A stretch of 42,878 bases of DNA from Timburyella sp030842085 (GTDB lineage Bacteria > Bacillota > Clostridia > Oscillospirales > Acutalibacteraceae): the NCBI GenBank assembly GCA_030842085.1, contig JAUUSE010000014.1:1-42878 (forward strand), given 5' to 3'. How positions within the stretch are numbered: position 1 is the first letter of the stretch; each line of letters starts with the position of its first letter. This document shows, piece by piece, positions 8,536-16,733 of this stretch. The notes under the pieces are model-generated. The model ran no database searches and was not told where the DNA came from. It was given only the letters and a program-made list of their open reading frames with translations. A program made the translations under genes and the position numbers.

Positions 8536-8796
8536 CTAATCGTCTTTTTTAGGCATTTCGCCGTAAAGATTGAAACGAAACAGCTTTGATTCATCTTCAG
8601 GATTATCGCATCTGATAACAGCCTCAGCTATGGTGCCACCTTCGATAAGCATAGCTATACCTGCGAACTGCGCAAGCTTTGATTTCATATTAATACGGTC
8701 GCCTTCCGGCGTTTCAAGATACACATTGCCCTTGCATGAATCAAGCGCCTGGATAAATTTCTGTACATCAATATTATGCAGCGCTATTCCATCCAT
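8536..8796 (-). CDS. Small conserved-looking protein of unknown function
   Basis: The 86-aa protein has no membrane segment or signal peptide. It has alternating hydrophobic and acidic stretches, with FIQALDSCKGNVYLETPEGD near the start and PEDESKLFRFNLYGE at the end. It resembles short proteins from Clostridia that databases sometimes label as poly(A) polymerase; that label is not supported by any nucleotidyltransferase motif here. ATG 8796 is chosen because GGGGAG lies 7 nt upstream; the longer frame from 8820 has no such site. A strong promoter is visible upstream. It is a single gene, convergent with the ger operon and divergent from lon. The function is unknown. Confidence 0.8.
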   Translation of the reverse strand: MDGIALHNIDVQKFIQALDSCKGNVYLETPEGDRINMKSKLAQFAGIAMLIEGGTIAEAVIRCDNPEDESKLFRFNLYGEMPKKDD

Positions 8797-8848
8797 TAAA
8801 ATCACTCCCCTTAATACCACATAAAATATTATATTCTATGTTAAGTTT

Positions 8849-8877
8849 ATTTTAACATATATTACCATATCCGTCAA
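8849..8877 (-). promoter_or_regulatory. Strong sigma-A promoter of the 86-aa gene
   Basis: On the minus strand, TTGACG (8872-8877), 17 nt, TAAAAT (8849-8854), with a TGT extension before the -10. Transcription would start near 8842, about 46 nt before the ATG. This is among the best vegetative promoter matches in the window. Confidence 0.75.
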
Positions 8878-9097
8878 ATGAAATAAAGGTAATTTTAGAA
8901 GAAAATTATCGACAATTAAGGCTATGTAAAGGCACATTTCATTAACTATAAACAGAAAATGCAGAAGCAAGCAAAAAATAAATCAAAAAGATTTATTTAA
9001 CATATTTTTAATGAAAAATATGGAGATATATGGTATATTTACTTGGCGGTATAAAAGCATCAACGCAACAGACGCTTATACGCCAAATTTTGAGCTG
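8878..9097. other. Intergenic region between divergent 86-aa gene and lon
   Basis: AT-rich spacer between two promoters. I looked for CtsR-type or CIRCE-type heat-shock operators near lon and saw none. No ORF or stable hairpin stands out. Confidence 0.5.
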
Positions 9098-9126
9098 TTG
9101 CATATATTTTTAATCTGATATATAAT
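9098..9126 (+). promoter_or_regulatory. Candidate sigma-A promoter of lon
   Basis: TTGCAT (9098-9103), 17 nt, TATAAT (9121-9126). The -10 is perfect and the -35 weak. The start near 9133 would give a 48-nt leader before the lon ATG, which has an AAAGGA ribosome-binding site. Confidence 0.55.
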
Positions 9127-9180
9127 TAAAATATATATTGCTGTCGACTTTTGTTTACATATACTTAGAAAGGAATTTTT

Positions 9181-11589
9181 ATGAGAAATAGTGCAGTTGT
9201 GCTTAAAACATATAACATGCTGACCCTTACAGGACTTGTCGTATTTCCGGATATGGTAATCCATTTTGAAGTGTCGGGTGACCGAGCGGTAGATGCGATA
9301 AACGATGCCATGGAGAGGGACAGCCTTATTTTTCTTACTATGAAAAATGACCCTCTTTTATCTGATTCTGACATAAATAATGTGAGTAAAATCGGCTGCC
9401 TTGCACAGGTAAGGCAGGTTATTAAACTTCCTAATAATAATCTTCGGATAATGATAGAAGGGAAGCGCCGTGCAAAGCTTAATGACATCATATCGGACGA
9501 AAGCTTTGACCGCGCCCTTGTTTCAGAATGTCCCGACAAAAAGACGCGTGTTTCACAAACAGTTGAGACGGCGCTTATACGTCATGCGCAGGGCCTTTTT
9601 GAAGATTATGCATCTCTTTCACAGCGGATTGCGCCGGACATAAGGGCAATGGTAATGACGGCGCCGGACGCGGGCATTTTAGCAGACTATATAGCAGCAA
9701 ATCTGCCGTTTGGCACCGACGTAAAGCAGAGAGTGTTAGACGAGCTTAATCCGGTAAAAAGGCTGGAAAAGCTTATTGTCAGTATGACAAAGGAAATAGA
9801 AATTTTAGGCATAGACAGGGAAATAAGCGAAAAGGTAAAGGAGCAGCTTGACCGCAACCAGCGTGATTATTATCTCAGAGAGCAGCTTAAGATAATAAAT
9901 ATGGAGCTTGGAGATGGCGACAGCCTTGCCGCAGAGGCGGACGCTTATATCGACGCCATAAATGGTCTTGATATAAGTGAGGAGTCGCGCGAAAAGCTTA
10001 TTAAAGAGGCCGGCAAGCTTTACAGCATGCAGCCGAGCTTTCCGGAAACGGCAGTTATAAGGAATTATCTTGACGCCTGCTTAGAGCTGCCGTGGAACAA
10101 TAAAACCGATGACAATATAAACATAAAAAAGGCACAGAAAATATTGGACGCAGGGCATTACGGCCTGACGGATGTAAAGAAGAGAATAATTGAGCTTCTC
10201 GCCGTGCGCAAGCTCAACCCGGACATAAAGGGGCAGATAATATGCTTGGTCGGCCCGCCGGGCGTTGGAAAAACCTCTATTGCAAAATCCATTGCAGAGT
10301 GCATGGGCAGAAAATATGCAAGAATATCTCTTGGCGGTATAAATGACGAGGCGGACATAAGAGGACACAGAAAGACATACATAGGCGCAATGCCCGGTCG
10401 CATAATGGAAGCGATGAAAATAGCCGGCTCAAAAAATCCGCTTATACTTATGGACGAAGTGGACAAAATCGGGACAAGCTACCGCGGCGACCCTGCATCG
10501 GCGCTGCTGGAGGTGCTTGACAGCGAGCAGAACATAAACTTTCGCGACCATTACATAGAACTCCCCTTTGATTTGAGCGATACTCTTTTTGTGCTTACGG
10601 CAAACACGCTGGATACTATTCCGTCAGCGCTTATTGACCGTATGGAGATAATAGAGCTGCCGAGCTATACAAGAGAGGAAAAGTTCAATATAGCCAAAAG
10701 GCATCTTATAAAGAAGCAGATGGAGCGTCACGGCCTTACAAACGAAAGCTTTAAGATAACGGATAAGGCTATATATGATTTAATAGATTTTTATACTCGC
10801 GAGGCGGGTGTGCGCTCGCTTGAGAGAAAGATAGCATCTCTTTGCCGCAAGGCGGCAAGAGAAATAGTGGAGAGCTCAAGCAAAAATCACATTGTAAAAA
10901 TAGACGGCAAAAATCTGCCGCAGTTTTTGGGGCGTCACCGCTACCGTCTTGAGTATATATCTCAAACGGACGAGGTCGGCGTAGTAAATGGCCTTGCGTG
11001 GACGCGCGTCGGCGGCGAGATTATGCAGATTGAGGCGGCGGTGCTGGACGGAACAGGCAAAATTGTGCTCACCGGCTCGCTTGGCAATGTGATGAAAGAG
11101 TCGGCGCAGGCGGCGATAAGCTATATACGAAGTATAAGCAAATCGCTCGGCATTGACGGAAACTTTTATAAGGACAAGGACATACATATTCACGCGACAG
11201 AGGGTGCGGTGCCAAAGGACGGTCCTTCTGCCGGTGTCACGATAGCCACCGCGGTGGTCTCGGCGCTGACCGGAAAGCCGGTGCGCAGAGACGTCGCCAT
11301 GACGGGCGAGATAACCATACGCGGCCGCGTGCTGCCGATAGGCGGGCTTAGAGAGAAAACTATGGCGGCCTACAAATCCGGCGTAAAGACAGTCATAATA
11401 CCTGAAGAGAATATAAAGGATTTGGAAGAGATTGACGAAAAGGTAAAAGCATCGCTTAAAATAATCCCTGTCACAAGCGCCGATGCCGTTTTTGACATAG
11501 CGCTGAGGCCTGCTTTGCACAGTGAAGATGTAGCGCATCTGCAGCCGGCCGTCAAGACTAAGATTACGGCGGCGTCATCGCAGAGATAA
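9181..11589 (+). CDS. lon: ATP-dependent protease Lon (LonA type)
   Basis: The 802-aa protein is a complete LonA. It has the N-terminal substrate-binding domain (about residues 8-200), a coiled linker, an AAA+ domain with Walker A GPPGVGKTS at 358-366 and Walker B LILMDEVDK, and a C-terminal serine-lysine protease domain. The catalytic dyad is Ser683 (in KDGPSAG) and Lys726 (in GGLREK), 43 residues apart as in E. coli Lon. It degrades misfolded and regulatory proteins in the cytoplasm. It is followed by engB, the same lon-engB (lonA-ysxC) order seen in Bacillus subtilis, here with a 271-bp gap. Confidence 0.98.
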   Translation: MRNSAVVLKTYNMLTLTGLVVFPDMVIHFEVSGDRAVDAINDAMERDSLIFLTMKNDPLLSDSDINNVSKIGCLAQVRQVIKLPNNNLRIMIEGKRRAKLNDIISDESFDRALVSECPDKKTRVSQTVETALIRHAQGLFEDYASLSQRIAPDIRAMVMTAPDAGILADYIAANLPFGTDVKQRVLDELNPVKRLEKLIVSMTKEIEILGIDREISEKVKEQLDRNQRDYYLREQLKIINMELGDGDSLAAEADAYIDAINGLDISEESREKLIKEAGKLYSMQPSFPETAVIRNYLDACLELPWNNKTDDNINIKKAQKILDAGHYGLTDVKKRIIELLAVRKLNPDIKGQIICLVGPPGVGKTSIAKSIAECMGRKYARISLGGINDEADIRGHRKTYIGAMPGRIMEAMKIAGSKNPLILMDEVDKIGTSYRGDPASALLEVLDSEQNINFRDHYIELPFDLSDTLFVLTANTLDTIPSALIDRMEIIELPSYTREEKFNIAKRHLIKKQMERHGLTNESFKITDKAIYDLIDFYTREAGVRSLERKIASLCRKAAREIVESSSKNHIVKIDGKNLPQFLGRHRYRLEYISQTDEVGVVNGLAWTRVGGEIMQIEAAVLDGTGKIVLTGSLGNVMKESAQAAISYIRSISKSLGIDGNFYKDKDIHIHATEGAVPKDGPSAGVTIATAVVSALTGKPVRRDVAMTGEITIRGRVLPIGGLREKTMAAYKSGVKTVIIPEENIKDLEEIDEKVKASLKIIPVTSADAVFDIALRPALHSEDVAHLQPAVKTKITAASSQR

Positions 11590-11860
11590 CGGATAATTTA
11601 TATCATGTGCGGACGACTATGCCTATGCGGTTTTTGTCCGCTAAGATTATAAGTAGGGACGCAGGCAAAATATATACAGCCGTTCGCCGGACTGCGATAT
11701 ATTACGGAAAAGCAGTGCCGCTTTGATTATATAATTTATGTCGGCGCATGCGGCGGCATTTGAAAAGGAATTTAATCTGCCGCGGTGCTGCTCAGCAAAG
11801 CTATTTATAATTAGATGTGTAAGTAAAAATACAGGCAAAATTTTAGTATGGTGAAATGAG

Positions 11861-12454
11861 ATGGAAGTGAATTTTCAGACTGCCTATTTTGAATCAGCGT
11901 TTGGCAGTGCAAAACAGCTGCCGAGTTCTGATATGCCGGAGATAATATTCTGCGGCCGGTCAAACGTCGGCAAATCATCGCTTATGAATAAGATACTTGG
12001 CCGGAAATCATTGGCAAAAGTAAGTTCGTCGCCGGGCAAGACTGCGACGGTGAATTTTTATCGTATTGGCGATATACGCCTTGTCGACCTTCCGGGATAC
12101 GGGTATGCTAAAATATCCGGCAGTGAAAAGCAGCGCTTTGCAGATTTAATGGAAGGCTATTTCAGCCGTCCGCGCAATATTCCACTGGCGGTGCAGCTGG
12201 TTGATATGCGTCATCCGCCCAGCAAAGACGACATTAATATGCTTAATTTATATTTAGAGCTTAACATGCATTTTATTATTGCGCTTACAAAATCCGACAA
12301 ATTAAAGCCGATGGCGCGCAAAGCACGGCTTGAGGAGCTTGAAAAGGAGCTGAGCTTTCTGCCCGTCGATACTGTAAAAATACCATTTTCGTCTGTGACC
12401 GGCGAAGGCGCGGAGGAAATAAAGAAAGAAATATTAAAATCATGCGGATTATAA
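11861..12454 (+). CDS. engB: Ribosome biogenesis GTPase EngB/YsxC
   Basis: The 197-aa protein is a small TrmE-Era-class GTPase needed for assembly of the 50S ribosomal subunit. The G motifs are clear: G1 GRSNVGKSS at 32-40, G3 DLPGYG at 76-81, G4 TKSDK at 143-147. The length is typical (about 195-200 aa). The ATG is preceded by a modest GGTGAAATGAG site. Its place after lon is conserved in Firmicutes. The 271-bp gap between them contains no other gene; it has a few GC-rich dyads (for example 11609-11642) but no clear terminator. Confidence 0.96.
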   Translation: MEVNFQTAYFESAFGSAKQLPSSDMPEIIFCGRSNVGKSSLMNKILGRKSLAKVSSSPGKTATVNFYRIGDIRLVDLPGYGYAKISGSEKQRFADLMEGYFSRPRNIPLAVQLVDMRHPPSKDDINMLNLYLELNMHFIIALTKSDKLKPMARKARLEELEKELSFLPVDTVKIPFSSVTGEGAEEIKKEILKSCGL

Positions 12455-12596
12455 TTGCGGCAGATAGTTTTTATGCCTAATGCGATGTGCTGCATATGGG
12501 CTTTTGCGGATGTAATCTGCAGATGAAGGACTGAGGGTATGCCGACGCTTGGTGAGTTGCGTGGCAGCGCCCATTATTTAAAACGGGAGGATATAT

Positions 12597-13892
12597 ATGG
12601 TTTTTAACAAATATCTAACAGTAAATGAGCAAGGGCATCTCTGCCTTGAGGGGTGTGATACGACAGAATTGGCAAAAGAGTACGGCACACCGCTCTATGT
12701 GATGAGTGAGACGACTATACGCGACAACTGCCGTATGTTTACTAAGGCTTTTGAGGGATATAGCGGCGGCGGAATGCCGCTGTTTGCGAGCAAGTCGTTT
12801 ATATGCCTTGAAATGTGCCGTATAGCGGCGCAGGAGGGACTGGGCCTTGATGTCGTTTCCGGCGGCGAGCTTTTTACGGCAATTAAAGCGGGCTTTCCAA
12901 TGGACAGGGTATATTTCCACGGCAATAACAAGACGGAGCAGGAGCTTAAAATGGCGCTGCTCAACGATGTGCACTGCATTGTTCTGGACAATATAGATGA
13001 GCTTAATATGCTCTCGGCAATAGCGTCGGCAGAGGGAAAAACAGCGAGGGTGTCGTTTAGAATAAAGCCGGGCGTCGATGCGCATACGCATGAGTTTATA
13101 CGCACAGGGCAGATAGATTCCAAGTTCGGATTTGCGCTGGAAACCGGCGAGGCTTTTGAGGCGGTAAAGACGGCGCTTAGCTGTGACAACATAGAGATAA
13201 TCGGTTTCCATTGCCATATAGGCTCGCAGATTTTTGACACAGCGCCGTTTGAGCTTGCGGCGGAAAAAATGCTGAACTTTATACATGAAGTAAACTCAAA
13301 GTTTGGGATAGAAGTAAAGGTGCTCAATCTTGGCGGCGGTTTTGCAATAAAATATACCGAGAGCGACCCTGATTTTATATATGACAGCTTTGTAAAGAAG
13401 ATACTGAATAGAATTGAGCAGTACTGCGGTGAAAACGGCATGATTTGTCCGCAGGTGCTGATAGAGCCCGGCCGTTCAATAACCGGCGCTGCTGGTATTA
13501 CGCTTTATACGGTTGGTACGGTGAAAAATATACCCGGCATACGAAACTATGTGTCGATAGACGGTGGTATGTGCGATAATCCGCGCTACATTCTTTATAA
13601 GGCTGATTATACCGCCTGCGTAGCGTCAAAGGCGGATAAACCTAAGAATTTTGAAGCGACTATTGCCGGGCGCTGCTGTGAAACAGGCGACCTTATACAG
13701 GAAAACACGATGATACAGGAGCCAGAGCACGGTGATGTTTTGGCAGTGTTCTCCACCGGCGCATATAATTTCAGCATGGCGATGACATATAACCGTCTGC
13801 CGCGGCCGGCGGTTGTCATGGTAAATAATGGGGCATCTCGTGTGATTGTAGAACGCCAGACATATATGCAGTTAATAGAAAACGACATCTGA
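12597..13892 (+). CDS. lysA: Diaminopimelate decarboxylase
   Basis: The 431-aa PLP enzyme converts meso-diaminopimelate to lysine, the last step of lysine synthesis. It is a fold-type III decarboxylase: an alanine-racemase-like barrel, then a beta domain. The PLP lysine is K66 in FASKSF. HCHIGSQ is at 205-211, the phosphate-binding EPGRS at 290-294, and the active-site Cys is C361 in CCETGD. The ATG has a strong GGGAGG site. I saw no lysine riboswitch in the 142-bp leader, which is too short for one. A terminator follows directly, so it ends its transcript. Confidence 0.97.
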   Translation: MVFNKYLTVNEQGHLCLEGCDTTELAKEYGTPLYVMSETTIRDNCRMFTKAFEGYSGGGMPLFASKSFICLEMCRIAAQEGLGLDVVSGGELFTAIKAGFPMDRVYFHGNNKTEQELKMALLNDVHCIVLDNIDELNMLSAIASAEGKTARVSFRIKPGVDAHTHEFIRTGQIDSKFGFALETGEAFEAVKTALSCDNIEIIGFHCHIGSQIFDTAPFELAAEKMLNFIHEVNSKFGIEVKVLNLGGGFAIKYTESDPDFIYDSFVKKILNRIEQYCGENGMICPQVLIEPGRSITGAAGITLYTVGTVKNIPGIRNYVSIDGGMCDNPRYILYKADYTACVASKADKPKNFEATIAGRCCETGDLIQENTMIQEPEHGDVLAVFSTGAYNFSMAMTYNRLPRPAVVMVNNGASRVIVERQTYMQLIENDI

Positions 13893-13920
13893 TATATAAT
13901 TCAATTGTAATAGATTTAAT

Positions 13921-13960
13921 AAAAAATCGTCATTCAAGTTATTGGATGACGACTTTTTTA
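13921..13960 (+). terminator. Terminator of lysA
   Basis: A 10-bp stem with one G-T pair (13927-13936 with 13943-13952), a 6-nt loop and a T-rich tail. It is preceded by six A residues, so it may work in both directions. Confidence 0.85.
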
Positions 13961-14119
13961 TTAAGAGAATAATTATTAATTAAGTCATGCAAATAAGTCA
14001 AATCAAAAATAATTAAATTTTATAAAAAACTTATATTCTTGCGTAAAAGGAACATTTTTTATGCTTTTTAATATTATATATATAAAAGAGTATAAAACAA
14101 GAATATAGGAGGCTGCCAA

Positions 14120-14833
14120 ATGGAAAATGAAGATGTACGTCTTAATAATATGAAAGAGATGTATCCAGAGCTGTATAATCTTGTTTATCCAAGCATATCA
14201 GAGCTTGTAAAGGAAGCAGACATAAGCAGAGAAATAAGCGGAGATATGCTCGAAAGCATGATAGACGAAGTGTTGTCAAGAAGTGGAATCATGAGAGTAG
14301 ATAATGCAGCTGCATCGGCAAACAGATTTGACGACCGATTACGCGACCTTATAAGGATACTTATTTTGCGCGAGATATTTGGGCGCCGCCCCAACCCACC
14401 GCGTCCACGTCCGCCGCAACCGCCGCGACCGCCGCAGCCCGGCAATTCTCAACCATCTCGTCCACCGCAACAAAACCGTCCTAATATAGAGCCGCCGCAG
14501 CCAAGTCAGCCAAGTCGGCCGGTAGGAGAATCACGCCCGCCACAAGATAATTCCGAACCACAGCCTTCAGAGCCAAGCCGGCCGGACGCAGGCACGCCAA
14601 TGCCGCCGCAAAATCAGACTGAATCGCCGCCAATGCGGCCGAATCGGCCGGGCGGAGATATGCCGCGGCCGCAGTCGTCAGCACCATCTCGGCTAAATCA
14701 GCAAGGACAGATGCAGCCGAACCGGCCAAGGCCGCAGCAGACAAACCAGCAGCGTCCGCAGAATCAGATAATGCCGGCGTCATACTCCAATCGGCATAGA
14801 CTGCCGCCTAAAGCACCTAAAAATATAACGTGA
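14120..14833 (+). CDS. Pro/Gln/Arg-rich low-complexity protein with a short helical N-terminal domain
   Basis: The 237-aa product has two parts. Residues 1-92 form a compact, probably helical domain (MYPELYNLVYP early, then DDRLRDLIRILILREIFGRR). Residues 93-237 are disordered, built from Pro, Gln, Arg, Asn and Ser in short PPQPxRP-type units, with no signal peptide or membrane segment. The start has a near-perfect AGGAGG site 7 nt upstream. The N-terminal pattern recalls short Clostridial proteins of unknown role with an M/YPE motif and an LRDLI.ILLLREI ending. A coat or spore-surface role is possible but only a guess. A poor sigma-E-like match (TTATATT, 15 nt, CATTTTTT; 14031-14060) lies upstream. 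Confidence 0.8.
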   Translation: MENEDVRLNNMKEMYPELYNLVYPSISELVKEADISREISGDMLESMIDEVLSRSGIMRVDNAAASANRFDDRLRDLIRILILREIFGRRPNPPRPRPPQPPRPPQPGNSQPSRPPQQNRPNIEPPQPSQPSRPVGESRPPQDNSEPQPSEPSRPDAGTPMPPQNQTESPPMRPNRPGGDMPRPQSSAPSRLNQQGQMQPNRPRPQQTNQQRPQNQIMPASYSNRHRLPPKAPKNIT

Positions 14834-14841
14834 TAAAAAAT

Positions 14842-14880
14842 AAATAGCAGGCATCGAAATGGTGCCCGCTATTTGTTTTA
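14842..14880 (+). terminator. Terminator of the Pro-rich protein gene
   Basis: An imperfect stem pairs AAATAGC at 14842-14848 with GCTATTT at 14868-14874, extended inward with one mismatch. A short T-rich tail follows (TTTGTTTTAT). It begins right after the stop codon at 14833. Confidence 0.65.
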
Positions 14881-14974
14881 TAATTTTCATTTAGACAATA
14901 AAAAAATTAATGTTAAAAAGGGTCCTAATATAGTTAAAAAGCATTGACTTATAAAATAAATCATACGCCAAATA

Positions 14975-15003
14975 TGGAAAAGCAGCTGTGTGTCTGTTAT
15001 AAT
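14975..15003 (+). promoter_or_regulatory. Candidate promoter of the CDF transporter gene
   Basis: TGGAAA (14975-14980), 17 nt, TATAAT (14998-15003). Transcription would start near 15010, about 73 nt before the ATG. The -10 is perfect. Confidence 0.5.
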
Positions 15004-15082
15004 AAATAATAACGGTTAAATAAAGAATATATATATTTAATATTTGACAAATTGGTAAAAGAAAGTAGAGATAAAAAATTTA

Positions 15083-15982
15083 ATGCAGAAAAAAATAGAA
15101 AAGAATGCACTTATTGTAAGCTTCATAATGAATTTTATAATTGCATCGTCGGGAATATTCGTATATTTATTAACCGGACTTCAGGCGCTATTCTTAGATG
15201 GCGTTTTTTCTTTAATTGCTTTTATTTCAAATATATTAGCGACGGTAATTTCAAAAGTAAGCAGGCGAAAAACCAAGTCTTATCCCAACGGCCTGCATTT
15301 TTTAGAGCCTTTTTATGCAATTTTGAAGTCGTTGTTTATTTTGCTTTTACTTGGCACGTCACTTGCGGAAACGTCTAAAACGGCATATAATTACTTCTTT
15401 TACGGTACGGGAGAAATTATGAATATAGGTCCCGTGCTGCCGTACTCCATCGCAATGGTGATTTTATGCTTTGGACTGGGGCTTTTTAATAAATATCAGA
15501 ATAAGAGGATAAATAACACAAGTACAATTTTGACGGCGGAAAGCAAGGGCAATTTTGTCGACGGTATACAGACGCTGGGCATAGGTATCGCGGCGGTACT
15601 TCTTTATTTTATAGATATAAATGGAAGCTTGGGCTTTCTGTGGTATACCGGCGACTTCTTTATTACAGCGGTATTAGTTATAATTTCTATTAAAGAGCCG
15701 ATAACAGTTCTTATCAATTCATTTAGAGAAATATCTAAGGGCATTACGGCTGATAAAGATATTTTAAGCTTTATAAATGGCAAGGTGGAGGAGATTGTTC
15801 ATCCAATAACAAAGGATATCTGCTGCGAAATTGTAAAAGTGGGAATGTATATAGACATAAAAATATATCTTAATGAAAACATTACGCAGGATATGTACTC
15901 TGAACTGATGAAAGCAAAGGAGAACATATACTCTGAAGTAAGCCAGAAATACGAAAATATAAATATTATATATGCTTTCTAA
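15083..15982 (+). CDS. Cation diffusion facilitator (CDF) family transporter, atypical metal site
   Basis: The 299-aa protein has about six membrane segments and a cytoplasmic C-terminal domain (from about residue 215), the layout of CDF metal/proton antiporters. In typical members helix 2 carries DxxxD and helix 5 HxxxD. Here helix 2 reads LDGVFSL (D39, with S43 in the second position) and helix 5 reads AESKGNFVDG (G156 in the His position, D160 kept), so two of the four usual ligands are absent. The substrate is therefore uncertain. The ribosome-binding site is weak. It is transcribed alone, between two terminators. Confidence 0.88.
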   Translation: MQKKIEKNALIVSFIMNFIIASSGIFVYLLTGLQALFLDGVFSLIAFISNILATVISKVSRRKTKSYPNGLHFLEPFYAILKSLFILLLLGTSLAETSKTAYNYFFYGTGEIMNIGPVLPYSIAMVILCFGLGLFNKYQNKRINNTSTILTAESKGNFVDGIQTLGIGIAAVLLYFIDINGSLGFLWYTGDFFITAVLVIISIKEPITVLINSFREISKGITADKDILSFINGKVEEIVHPITKDICCEIVKVGMYIDIKIYLNENITQDMYSELMKAKENIYSEVSQKYENINIIYAF

Positions 15983-16030
15983 GCGATTGGTAAAGACATC
16001 ACTGCAGTAAAACATGACTGATAAATTTTT

Positions 16031-16075
16031 AAAAGCCATAATGTCGCCGGCGTAGGTAGACATTATGGCTTTTTG
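16031..16075. terminator. Bidirectional terminator after the CDF gene
   Basis: A perfect 15-bp stem pairs 16031-16045 with 16059-16073 around a 13-nt loop. T-runs flank it on both strands (five T before it and a run of T closing it). It ends the CDF transcript and could stop any minus-strand transcription as well. Confidence 0.85.
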
Positions 16076-16733
16076 TAGTGTAAAATTAGTGGCTAAGCCG
16101 GTGGTTCGGGAAATCCTATGGCGATAAGGCGACCATTCAGAGTGCGTCTGAACGACATAAATAGTCCGTCACACACGAAATAAATATGAAAAATGTGGGC
16201 GAAAATAGAAATATCGAAGCTGAGCCCTGGCGCCGCGGGTACTGCTTTGTCCAGATTAATGTGTACCGGCACATAGTCGTTTGCGGATGCGGCGTGCAAA
16301 ATTGTCCGCCTTATATCGAAATGCACTGCGAAGCAATTGAAGGAGGAATTAAGCGAACAGCTGAGGATGATTGAACTCGGCTTACAGGCAGTAAGCAGCA
16401 GTCTGAGCGCGGCTGGCAGACCGTATTATGCGTTTTACACATCTGCGAGGAGCATATGGTTTTGCCCGCATAGTAAACAAACATCCATCGGATTTACCGG
16501 CGGATGTTTGTTTAATAATAAATTTTGATTTTCTTCTATAAGCTTCAGCTATGTGTAAAATTTATATTGCCTTGAGAAAATTTATTTTTTCCAATCCAAA
16601 TTTAGAGCGCAATGGATTATTTTGCTCTTATGCGCCGAAAATTTGAGCAGATTTTATTAGCAACTTAATATTAAAACGAAATGATGCTGTCATCTAAGGT
16701 CTGGACGAAAAACTTGGCAAAATTTGGTGGAGA
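16076..16733. other. Gene-poor region with unexplained open frames
   Basis: About 650 bp between the CDF terminator and the pseudouridine synthase. Three overlapping short frames are open at 16093-16435: plus 16186-16374 (62 codons, Cys-rich), plus 16337-16528 (63 codons, no usable start) and a minus frame of over 100 codons. None has a convincing start plus ribosome-binding site, although AAGGAGG occurs at 16340-16346. The section is more GC-rich than its surroundings. A decayed gene or a small-protein gene with an error are both possible. Confidence 0.4.
16474..16514 (+). terminator. Hairpin, terminator-like
   Basis: A perfect 13-bp stem pairs 16474-16486 with 16502-16514 around a 15-nt loop that itself contains a CGG/CCG pair. 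A weak AT-rich tail follows. It could end whatever is transcribed across 16080-16470, or act on the minus strand downstream of the pseudouridine synthase. Confidence 0.5.

Noticed and set aside
9138..9165. TTGCTG-N16-TATACT as a lon promoter
   Set aside because: The start would fall inside the ribosome-binding site, so the TATAAT at 9121 is preferred.
10876..11538. 220-codon minus-strand open frame within lon
   Set aside because: It lies opposite the conserved proteolytic domain of Lon, has a low-complexity Tyr/Arg/His composition and no ribosome-binding site; it is a shadow frame.
12455..12596. Lysine riboswitch before lysA
   Set aside because: The leader is 142 bp, shorter than the lysine aptamer plus an expression platform, and no conserved core is visible.
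12615..13441. Two long minus-strand frames opposite lysA
   Set aside because: They overlap a complete lysA with intact active-site motifs and have no start signals.
14396..14830. CRISPR or tandem DNA repeat in the Pro-rich gene
   Set aside because: The repetition is in amino-acid composition; the DNA units are irregular in length and sequence, with no spacers.
16186..16528. Two overlapping small plus-strand frames as genes
   Set aside because: The first has no ribosome-binding site and the second starts inside one and runs through a hairpin; neither can be supported as a gene, so the region is reported as unexplained.
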